The notes under the pieces were generated by a model. The model made no database searches. It worked only from the letters and a program-made list of their open reading frames with translations, and was not told where the DNA came from. Positions 28,095-34,131 of a stretch of 34,131 nt of DNA are shown here, one piece after another. The number at the start of each line of letters is the position of its first letter. Within the stretch, counting starts at the first letter, position 1. Origin of the DNA: Myxococcales bacterium (lineage in GTDB: Bacteria > Myxococcota_A > Polyangia > Haliangiales > Haliangiaceae); NCBI GenBank assembly GCA_028287115.1, contig JAQBQF010000086.1:1-34131 (forward strand). Direction: 5' to 3'. The translations under genes were made by a program, and so were the position numbers.

Positions 28095-29785
28095 TTCTCA
28101 CCATGCCCGGTTGCGTCATCTGTTTGAAGTTGTACACCCCAGCTGCTTAGCGGCTTATGGAGGACTTGCTCGACTAGCTTGGTGGCCCTTTCGACTGCAT
28201 CGGCCTCATTCGATCCCGCGAGGCTCCCGCTCACTCGCACACGTCCTGCCTCGTCGCGCGTGATGATGCTCGGTTCAAAGCCGCCCTCTTTGACGACGAA
28301 GCGCATCGGCAACAGCTGCGTCGCCAAGGGCACACGCGCGAGTCGATCGGCGGTGGCCTGTGAAATTCCGTTGAGCACCGCACGCTCCACCTTCAACGGA
28401 GGGTGTTCGGAGGAAATGAATACGTCGATTACGCCAGCAATCGACTTCGGCGAGACGTCGGGTTTGCCCGGCCGCACGGCCTCCATTGCCGTGGCTTCGG
28501 TCGCATGCGGACCGGGTACGGCTTCGACATGGCTAGTTCCGAGCTTCATGCGCGCGACAAAGTTGGCCCATCGAGCGGACGTCTCCTCCGCTTGATTCGC
28601 TTCGGCGAACTGCGCAGACGCCGTGAACTCGTCTCGAAAAGCTTCCATGACGTTCAATGCATGTGCAGGCTCGTGGCGAAGCAGAGGTCGCAAGTGGGCG
28701 CCTTGATCTGCAATTAGGTCTTCGTTGTTGATTGCCTGGTCATCCAGAATCTTCTGCTGTTCGGTGAAGAAGTCGATTCGCTTGTTCGTCGAGTGCCCGT
28801 ATCCGAGCTCTCCGGTCTGTGGGGCCTCTCGGGATTCGGGTGATGACGACATGCCGGCGGCGATGGCTCTCCTTCCCGCTTGCTTGAGCCCGTCCTTGAT
28901 CGCGTCCGTGGTGAACTCCGAGAACTTTTCGACGGCACCCTTGGCTACCTCTCTCATCTCGTCAGTCTCGAAAGCACGCTTTATTTTCGGCAGCAGATTC
29001 TTGGCAATGTGACCGGCGAGCCCCGCGGTTCCCGCATTCAGCGCCATCTCAGCAAGATCCCACCAGACCGAGTGCTCCTGCTTCGGCAATTTCTGAACGT
29101 AACTAGCGTTCTCGGCAGCAACTACACCACAGCCACGACTCTGAGCTTGCGCAAGTCTCTTCGCGGCCGTCTTTGCCCGGCCCGCGATGCCTTCGACGCC
29201 ATCGAACTTGACCGCAATGTTGTTTGCCACCGGATCACGTCGCTTTGCTTCTACCTGACGGGCTTTGACGTCTTTCGCACCTTCGTCCGCGCGCAGCTTC
29301 TCGGCCTGTTTCTCAGCGGCGAGCTCATCCGGCGTGGTTTCGTGAGTGGGCGGTTGCTCCAGAGTACGAGCCCGTCCGCGTAACTCTACGACCTGGTGTT
29401 CGACCTGCCCGTCACCCCACGCCACGTTGATGGTCAACCGCCCGCGATGCTCTCCGGTTCTCGAAGGCGAAAACACGACGGTAGGTGAGTTGGCATCCAC
29501 GTTCGCAAGGTCGGAGGAGGTACTGACTGAAGGCAACGTGAGCATCCTTGTGGAAACAATTTGGAATCCGTCGCCCTCCGCTGTGAAGGTTGCGATCGCG
29601 GGCGCGCTGTAAAGGTTAAATGGCGCATGAATCTGCCCGGACGTGTGGCTTTCAACCAACTGCTCACCGAAGTTGTGGGGGGCGTGTGGTGGCGTCAGGC
29701 GCGTTCCGCGTGGCGCCTCATTCGGATGTGAGCCGTTCGTCGTTGATGCAGTGTGCTTCGATCGCTCAGCGTGTTCGTGTGACAT
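28091..29785 (-). CDS. 564-aa protein with N-terminal spindle/HYDIN-like Ig domain; possible secreted cargo
   Basis: No signal peptide. Residues about 38-145 read like an ASH/HYDIN-type Ig domain: HNFGEQLV, TFTAEGDGFQIVS, TVVFSPSRTGEHRGRLTI, VVELRGRA. A charged helical linker (about 150-200) follows. The middle (about 235-300) has WWDLAEMALNAGTAGLAGHIAKNL, an amphipathic/hydrophobic segment with core ALNAGTAGLAGHIAK, and FTTDAIKDGLKQAGRRA. The C-terminal third ends in an alpha/beta segment (RFVVKEGGFEPSIITRDEAG). From memory the middle recalls large DUF4157/injection-system-associated proteins of myxobacteria; I cannot verify this. AAGGAG lies 5 nt before ATG 29785, overlapping the region just after the upstream stop. 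Base composition is visibly less GC-rich than the flanks. Confidence 0.7.
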   Translation of the reverse strand: MSHEHAERSKHTASTTNGSHPNEAPRGTRLTPPHAPHNFGEQLVESHTSGQIHAPFNLYSAPAIATFTAEGDGFQIVSTRMLTLPSVSTSSDLANVDANSPTVVFSPSRTGEHRGRLTINVAWGDGQVEHQVVELRGRARTLEQPPTHETTPDELAAEKQAEKLRADEGAKDVKARQVEAKRRDPVANNIAVKFDGVEGIAGRAKTAAKRLAQAQSRGCGVVAAENASYVQKLPKQEHSVWWDLAEMALNAGTAGLAGHIAKNLLPKIKRAFETDEMREVAKGAVEKFSEFTTDAIKDGLKQAGRRAIAAGMSSSPESREAPQTGELGYGHSTNKRIDFFTEQQKILDDQAINNEDLIADQGAHLRPLLRHEPAHALNVMEAFRDEFTASAQFAEANQAEETSARWANFVARMKLGTSHVEAVPGPHATEATAMEAVRPGKPDVSPKSIAGVIDVFISSEHPPLKVERAVLNGISQATADRLARVPLATQLLPMRFVVKEGGFEPSIITRDEAGRVRVSGSLAGSNEADAVERATKLVEQVLHKPLSSWGVQLQTDDATGHGEK

Positions 29786-29794
29786 GTGAGCTCC

Positions 29795-30214
29795 TTATCG
29801 GCGGGCGATGGCTTCGCGACGGCGAGCGTCGGCGAGGAAGGTGAGGAGGCGAGCGCGACGTTCGCTCGTCATGCGCGAGAATGTTTCGGCGAGCGCATCG
29901 TTCGGTTTCGGATGCGCGAGACGTGTGTTTAGAGCGCGCGACTCGAGCACCGTCAGCTTGGCGAACGCGTTGCCGAGCTCGACTTCTTTGCGGTGAAATC
30001 CTGCCGCGGCGGTTTCACCCGCGCGAAGCGGCGCATCGAGGATCGCGATCAGCGCGGCGTCGTGCGACGGCGCGGCGGTGGCCGGCGTGCGCGACACCGA
30101 GAACGTGCGCGGCGCCGGTTCGGACATCCCACGTGGGACCGCGAACATCCGGCTGCGTTGGAGCGAATGGGTGGAGAAGATCGGTTCGGTCGAGCCTTGT
30201 CGAGTGCCGTCCAT
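29795..30214 (-). CDS. Hypothetical protein, 139 aa, first gene of the accessory operon
   Basis: Not recognised. The N-terminal 50 residues are Pro/Ser/Thr-rich and probably disordered. The rest is helical, with AFAKLTVLESRALNTRL, DALAETFSRMTSERRARLLTFLADARRREA and a basic end. No signal peptide. Its stop lies 9 nt before the 564-aa gene, whose ribosome-binding site sits in between, so it belongs to the same operon. ATG 30214 lacks a good ribosome-binding site. A chaperone- or adaptor-like role for the 564-aa protein would be a guess. Confidence 0.62.
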   Translation of the reverse strand: MDGTRQGSTEPIFSTHSLQRSRMFAVPRGMSEPAPRTFSVSRTPATAAPSHDAALIAILDAPLRAGETAAAGFHRKEVELGNAFAKLTVLESRALNTRLAHPKPNDALAETFSRMTSERRARLLTFLADARRREAIARR

Positions 30215-30269
30215 GGCAGCTCGTATCGGCCCGACCTCGCGCCGGTTGCGTGAATTCGTAAGTCCGTGA

Positions 30270-31241
30270 TTAGCGGGACTTCTTCGTCGCTTTCGCGCCG
30301 GCCTTCTTCGGCTGAGCCTTCGCTGCGGGCTTCGCGACCGGTTTTGAAGCGGTCTTCGCAGCGATGGGAGGCTTCGCCTTGGTCGAGCTCGACTTTGCTG
30401 TGGGCGCCGTCATGGATCCGGACTTCGCAGCTGCCGACTTCGCCGTCGGCGCAGGCATCGACCCTGACTTCGCAGCTGCCGACTTCGCCGTCGGCGCGGG
30501 CATCGATCCGGACTTCGCAGCTGCCGACTTCGCCGTCATCGATCCGGACTTCGCAGCCGATGCCTTCGCAACCGGTACTGACTTCGCGACCGGCGCTGGC
30601 GCGGCCGATTTCGCCCCAGGCTTTGCCATCGCCCCTGATTTCGAAGCGGCCGGAGCTGCTGCCTTTGCTGTCGCCGTTGCCGGCTTTGCGATCGCGGGCT
30701 TCTTCATCGCCCCCGATCCCTTGCCCGTCTTCAGCTCGGGATGGATCTGGATCAGCTCGCACGGGAGCTTCGCCGCGCGCAGCGTTGCCATCACCGAGTC
30801 CGCGGTCACTTCGTTTCGGACGGCGAGATACGCGCGACCGGGCTCGTTGCCGCGCGGGCCCCAGGCGCCTTCGCAGACGACGTCGGCGGGCTCGCAGGCT
30901 TTGGCGAGCGCATCGAAGGCCTTGGTGCCTTTCGTGTCGCCGTCGCGAGGTGCGTAGTCGACGATCATCGCCCACCGGCCGCCATCGTGCTCGATGCGAT
31001 CGGGGACCTGCTTCCACCACACGTTGTTACGGTCCCAGGTCAGGAAGCCGTCATCGACCGGCGACACGACGACCACGTCGCCCCACGTGGGCTTGGCATG
31101 GAGAAACGGAACGTTGACGAGCTTCACCATGCGGCTGCCGTCGGGTCCGGGCGCTGGGCCCATGTCTTCGGCCCACGGGGTCTCGCTGTCCTCGCCACGG
31201 TTGGTGAGGCAGATCTTGATCATCTTCGCCTGAGTGGCCAT
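30270..31241 (-). CDS. DUF4265-like domain with histone H1-like Ala/Lys/Pro tail
   Basis: A 323-residue protein. Residues about 20-165 contain VKLVNVPFLHAKPTWGDVVVVSP, with core VPFLHAKPTWGDVV, and then DGFLTWDRNNVW, similar to the VPF..GD.V pattern of DUF4265 (probable). From about 170 the protein is almost only Ala, Lys, Pro, Ser, Thr, with 15-residue repeats AAAKSGSMPAPTAKS and a KKAGAKATKKSR end, like eukaryotic-type H1 tails common in GC-rich bacteria. The tail suggests nucleic-acid binding (inference). ATG 31241 is used; Met7 (31223) is an alternative. It follows plsX by 58 bp on the same strand. Confidence 0.7.
   Translation of the reverse strand: MATQAKMIKICLTNRGEDSETPWAEDMGPAPGPDGSRMVKLVNVPFLHAKPTWGDVVVVSPVDDGFLTWDRNNVWWKQVPDRIEHDGGRWAMIVDYAPRDGDTKGTKAFDALAKACEPADVVCEGAWGPRGNEPGRAYLAVRNEVTADSVMATLRAAKLPCELIQIHPELKTGKGSGAMKKPAIAKPATATAKAAAPAASKSGAMAKPGAKSAAPAPVAKSVPVAKASAAKSGSMTAKSAAAKSGSMPAPTAKSAAAKSGSMPAPTAKSAAAKSGSMTAPTAKSSSTKAKPPIAAKTASKPVAKPAAKAQPKKAGAKATKKSR
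30421..30546 (-). repeat. 45-bp tandem repeats in the Ala/Lys/Pro tail
   Basis: Units at 30421-30465, 30466-30510 and a shortened copy 30511-30546 encode AAAKSGSMPAPTAKS and variants. The first two units are nearly identical, which points to recent duplication. Confidence 0.8.
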
Positions 31242-31299
31242 GCGCGAACAGTACGCGCCTGGCGGCCCGCGTGCTGATCGAGACGCCTACGATCTGCAA

Positions 31300-32304
31300 T
31301 CAAGCGGGAATCGCGGACAGCGCGGCTGCGAGCTTGTCGGGAAGCGCACGCTCCGCGAACTGGGCCGCGGCACGGATCGCGCTCGCGATCGCGTTTGCGT
31401 CGCTGCGACCGTGGGCGATCACGACGGTCTTGGTGACGCCCGCGAGGAGCGCACCGCCGATCTCCGTGTAGTCGATGCGTTTCGCGAGTCCTCGGAGTGC
31501 CGGCGCGACGAGCGCGGAGCCGAGCCGCGCGAGCGGCGTCTTCTCGAGCTCCTGACGGACGAGTCCGAACATCCCTTCTGCGATGCCCTCGCAGGTCTTG
31601 AGCACGACGTTGCCCGTGAAGCCATCAGTCGCGATCACGTCGACGACACCGCGAAACAGGTCACTGCCTTCGATGTAGCCGACGTACTGGAAGTCGCCGT
31701 GCGCCGCCGACAAGATCGCGTGTGCTTCGCGGGTCAGCGGCGTGCCCTTGCCGGGCTCGGTGCCGTTCGACAGAAGGCCGAGGCGAGGCCGCGCGCGATC
31801 GTGGGCGATCCGATCGTATGCCGCGGCGATCACGCCGAACTGCGCCAGGTGCGCTGGCTTGGGCTCGGTGTTCGCGCCGGCGTCGCACAGGACGAGCGGG
31901 CCAGACGGCGTCGGCAGCACGGTGACGATCGCGGGCCGTTCGACGCCAGCGAGCCGTCCGAGCACGAACAGCGCGGTCGCGTACATCGCGCCGCTGTTGC
32001 CGGCGGAGATCACGGCGTCGCCTTGGCCTTCGGCGACGCGCCCGACGGCGACGCGCATCGACGAGTCGGGCTTGCCCCGGAATGCCTGTCCGGGCTGGTC
32101 GTGCATCGTCACGACCTCGGACGCGTGCACGATCTCGATCCGATCCGCGGCTGTTCTGCCGGCACGCGAGAGCTCTGCCTCGATGCTTGATCGATCACCG
32201 ATCAGCGAGACATCGATCGCGTGCGCGCGCACGGCGCGGAGCGCTCCGGCCACTTCAGGGCCCGGCGCTCGGTCACTTCCCATCGCGTCGACGACGATTC
32301 GCAT
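31300..32304 (-). CDS. plsX: Phosphate acyltransferase PlsX
   Basis: Makes acyl-phosphate from acyl-ACP for phospholipid synthesis by PlsY, at the membrane periphery. 334 residues, normal length. It starts with RIVVDAMGSDRAP, then AISAGNSGAMYATALFVLGRL (core SAGNSGAMYA), RPAIVTVLPT, LCDAGANTEPKP, LLSNGTEPGKGTPL and a terminal IGGALLAGVTKTVVIAHGRSDANAI block, all PlsX hallmarks. The start lies 15 nt after the rpmF stop. fabH, its usual downstream neighbour, is not here. Confidence 0.96.
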   Translation of the reverse strand: MRIVVDAMGSDRAPGPEVAGALRAVRAHAIDVSLIGDRSSIEAELSRAGRTAADRIEIVHASEVVTMHDQPGQAFRGKPDSSMRVAVGRVAEGQGDAVISAGNSGAMYATALFVLGRLAGVERPAIVTVLPTPSGPLVLCDAGANTEPKPAHLAQFGVIAAAYDRIAHDRARPRLGLLSNGTEPGKGTPLTREAHAILSAAHGDFQYVGYIEGSDLFRGVVDVIATDGFTGNVVLKTCEGIAEGMFGLVRQELEKTPLARLGSALVAPALRGLAKRIDYTEIGGALLAGVTKTVVIAHGRSDANAIASAIRAAAQFAERALPDKLAAALSAIPA

Positions 32305-32319
32305 CGTCGCCGCTCGGGG

Positions 32320-32520
32320 TTACTCTTCCGCTGCGGGCTTCGCGATGATCTGTTCGCCGCGGTACTGGCCGCAGCTCATGCACACGCGATGAGCGATGCG
32401 CGGCGCGCCGCAGTTCGCACACGGCTGAACCACCATGTGGTTCGCGCCTGATTTCCTCATCCACGCCGAGCGTTGATGACCTGTGCGGGCTGGGCCGCGA
32501 CGACGTTTTTGCAGTGCCAT
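32320..32520 (-). CDS. rpmF: 50S ribosomal protein L32
   Basis: A 66-residue protein of the large ribosomal subunit. It starts ALQKRRRGPARTGHQRS, close to the usual AVPKRRTSKSR-type basic start, and has zinc-binding Cys34/Cys37 and Cys47/Cys50 (QPCANCGAPRIAHRVCMSCGQY, core CANCG and CMSCG). So it is the zinc-containing form. GGAG precedes ATG 32520 by 8 nt. It sits between yceD and plsX as in many bacteria. Confidence 0.97.
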   Translation of the reverse strand: MALQKRRRGPARTGHQRSAWMRKSGANHMVVQPCANCGAPRIAHRVCMSCGQYRGEQIIAKPAAEE

Positions 32521-32551
32521 GACGAAACTCCGGGGAGGGCTTTGTGCCAGT

Positions 32552-33136
32552 TCAGGAGGGTAATTTCAAGCCCTTGAGTGCAGCCAGGCGGGGGTCCATG
32601 GGTTTCTCGCACGTGCAGGTAGCTGAATTTCGGTCGATCCCACACTGCGGGCATAGCCCTTTGCAGTCCTCCCGGCACAGGGGGGCGTAGGGCACCGACA
32701 GCACGAATTGCTCGCGAAACAGCGGCTCTAGGTCGATTCGCTCGCCGTCGAACGGGAACACGTCGAGGTCGCCGTCGGTGACTTCGGCGCCCTCCTCGGC
32801 TTCAGCGTCGTCCTCGTCTTTGGGCATCTCGCTCGGCGGAAGAAACGTGACCAGCAGCTTCTCGTCGATCGGCAGGCGGACAGGATTCACGCAGCGGCTG
32901 CACGCGACCGTCAGCCCGCCCTTGAACGTGCCCGACGCGAACGCGTGGGTGCCGTCGGCGTAGAGATCGAGCTCTGCGACGCCATCGCCCGCCTCGGGGT
33001 CTGCATCGGGCGCGCCCAGGGCGTCGCGCATCGGCAGGCCTTTGAGCCATTCGCTCACGAGCTTTGGCGGGACTTCAAACCGGCGATGGGTCGGCAGGTC
33101 GCGAACCAACACCGTATAAGGGGCTTCCTTCACCAT
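32552..33136 (-). CDS. yceD: YceD/DUF177 large-ribosomal-subunit-associated protein
   Basis: A DUF177 family protein, linked by conserved position and published work to 23S rRNA accumulation. 194 residues. It shows FKGGLTVACSRCVNPVRLPI, with core CSRC, then an acidic stretch, RIDLEPLFREQFVLSVPYAPLC and CKGLCPQCGIDRNSATCTC. The cysteine pairs are those of the zinc-type DUF177 proteins. Start: ATG 33136 is preferred because a near-consensus promoter occupies 33151-33178, which rules out the ATG at 33178. It is first in yceD-rpmF-plsX. Confidence 0.93.
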   Translation of the reverse strand: MVKEAPYTVLVRDLPTHRRFEVPPKLVSEWLKGLPMRDALGAPDADPEAGDGVAELDLYADGTHAFASGTFKGGLTVACSRCVNPVRLPIDEKLLVTFLPPSEMPKDEDDAEAEEGAEVTDGDLDVFPFDGERIDLEPLFREQFVLSVPYAPLCREDCKGLCPQCGIDRNSATCTCEKPMDPRLAALKGLKLPS

Positions 33137-33150
33137 GGTCGAACGGCGCG

Positions 33151-33178
33151 AGTATAGGTTCGCGATCTCGACTGTCAA
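33151..33178 (-). promoter_or_regulatory. Near-consensus sigma-70 promoter of yceD-rpmF-plsX
   Basis: On the minus strand TTGACA (33173-33178), a 16-bp spacer and TATACT (33151-33156) give 6/6 and 5/6 matches. The -10 element ends 14 nt before ATG 33136, so transcription would start about 7-8 nt before the start codon and the mRNA would be almost leaderless. This is the strongest promoter I see in the window. Confidence 0.75.
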
Positions 33179-33246
33179 GGTAGCCGTTCGGGAGGGTCGT
33201 CATCGGCCGCCGGGGACCCGAGGCGCCCGATGTTACGCTGTCAGAA

Positions 33247-34131
33247 ATGGCGAACCCAGGTTCTGCGCAGGTGGGCGTCGTCGCGATGTCCTGCCTACTT
33301 TTGGCGTGCGGCAGTGACACGCCCGCCGAGCCCATCACGTTCGGCACGATGGGGCCGCTCGCCGGCGATGCGGGCCGCCACAGCTTTCGGTTCGGTGCGG
33401 CGAGTGCCGGTACTCAGATCGAAGACAACAACCCGCACTCCGACTGGTACGCGTGGACGGCACCTGCGCCCGACGGCCTCGGTAAGGGCACGTTCGTCGG
33501 TGACGCCTCGAAAGGCTACGCCAAGGCGCTCGAAGACAATCAGCTCGTCAAGACGCTCGGCCTCGACAGCTACCGGTTCTCGATCGAGTGGGCGCGCATC
33601 GAGCCGCAGAGAAACGTGATCGACGAAGCGGCGATCGCGCACTACCGCGACGTGCTGACCGGGCTGCGCGCGATGGGGATCCGGCCGCTCGTCACCGTGC
33701 ATCACTTCTCGAATCCGGTGTGGATCGCAGATCCGCGGTCGATCAGCTGCGCGAACGGACCCACCGATCAGAACCTGTGCGGTCTCGGGCATCCGCTAGG
33801 TGGCCCGCTCGTGATCGAAGAGATGGCGCAGCATGCCGCGTTACTCGCGCAGCGGTTCGGCGATCTCGTCGACGAGTGGGGCACGGTCAACGAGCCGATC
33901 AATTACTTGTTCGCCTCGTATGGGACCGGCAGCTTTCCGCCGGGCAAGACGTCGCTGTTCGCGCTGACGACCGACTTCGTCCCGGTCGTGCGCGACTACC
34001 TGACCGCGAGCGCGCGAATCTACGACGCGATCAAGGCGAACGACACGGTCGATGCCGATGGTGACGGCGTCGCGGCCGTCGTCGGGTTCTCGATGTCGGT
34101 CGCCGATTGGCAGCCGTCGCGGGGCGGCATC
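33247..34131 (+). CDS. Glycoside hydrolase family 1 lipoprotein (3' end outside window)
   Basis: An exported beta-glucosidase-like enzyme; 295 codons are visible and the frame is open at the window edge. An N-terminal hydrophobic stretch ends in the lipobox LLAC, with the acyl Cys at about residue 21, although the n-region lacks a positive charge. The GH1 barrel starts with FRFGAASAGTQIED, followed by YRFSIEWARIEP, VTVHHFSNPVWI and the acid/base motif WGTVNEPINY with Glu216. The nucleophile motif (ENG) would lie beyond the window. It diverges from yceD. Substrate not predictable; a beta-glycoside is expected from the family. Confidence 0.9.
   Translation, partial: MANPGSAQVGVVAMSCLLLACGSDTPAEPITFGTMGPLAGDAGRHSFRFGAASAGTQIEDNNPHSDWYAWTAPAPDGLGKGTFVGDASKGYAKALEDNQLVKTLGLDSYRFSIEWARIEPQRNVIDEAAIAHYRDVLTGLRAMGIRPLVTVHHFSNPVWIADPRSISCANGPTDQNLCGLGHPLGGPLVIEEMAQHAALLAQRFGDLVDEWGTVNEPINYLFASYGTGSFPPGKTSLFALTTDFVPVVRDYLTASARIYDAIKANDTVDADGDGVAAVVGFSMSVADWQPSRGGI

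Noticed and set aside
24411..30214. A complete contractile injection system
   Set aside because: Only the ATPase resemblance supports it; no sheath, tube, baseplate, spike or tail-assembly protein is recognisable in the window.

Overview
The window reads as a high-GC, densely packed chromosome segment from a deltaproteobacterium-like organism, most likely Myxococcota (Polyangia/Haliangiales/Kofleriaceae type). The reasons are GC-rich coding, many lipoproteins, a DUF1554-type lectin-like lipoprotein, FGE-like and spindle/HYDIN-like Ig domains, low-complexity tails on housekeeping proteins, and the gene order yceD-rpmF-plsX ... fabD-fabG-acpP-fabF-nrdR-ribD-ribE-ribB-ribH-nusB. This taxonomic call is inference. 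No tRNA, rRNA, CRISPR array, transposase or phage structural gene was seen.

Layout. (1) 1-5553, minus: a chromosome-segregation and RNA-modification operon, M50 site-2 protease > scpA > scpB > rluB, with gaps of 2 nt at two of its junctions. scpB and rluB both carry long, internally repetitive, disordered C-terminal tails. A Xer recombinase (5666-6574) diverges from it. (2) 6575-6846: a non-coding spacer with two facing arrays of GTACTC/GTGCTC hexamers that form an imperfect long inverted repeat. (3) 6847-12869, plus: a predicted lipoprotein with a Lon-type Ser-Lys protease domain but no ATPase, a beta-propeller/tandem AAA+ fusion, and an ExoD-family membrane protein. (4) 12952-22580, minus: fatty-acid, NrdR and riboflavin genes, many overlapping by 1-4 nt, ending in nusB and a stand-alone M17 peptidase N-domain. 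The bifunctional RibBA protein has lost the GTP cyclohydrolase II zinc cysteines. Two non-housekeeping genes (a heptad-repeat coiled coil and a small secreted protein) are embedded here. (5) 22692-31241: accessory genes lying exactly where fabH normally sits, between plsX and fabD. They include a compact minus-strand operon (139-aa protein > 564-aa Ig-domain protein > FGE-like lipoprotein > tandem AAA+ ATPase > zinc-ribbon protein), which is the best candidate here for an undescribed system. (6) 31300-33136, minus: plsX, rpmF and yceD behind a near-consensus sigma-70 promoter. (7) 33247-end, plus: a partial GH1 glycosidase lipoprotein.

How the genes fit together. ScpAB and Xer act in chromosome segregation; yceD/rpmF/plsX/fabD/fabG/acpP/fabF couple ribosome and membrane-lipid synthesis; the rib genes make riboflavin, but GTP cyclohydrolase II must come from elsewhere. 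The two AAA+ proteins (8943-12125 and 24973-26949) are clear paralogues. Each has an intact C-terminal AAA+ module and an upstream module whose P-loop lysine is arginine. They resemble, from memory only, ATPases found with extracellular contractile injection systems, but no sheath, tube or baseplate gene lies in the window.
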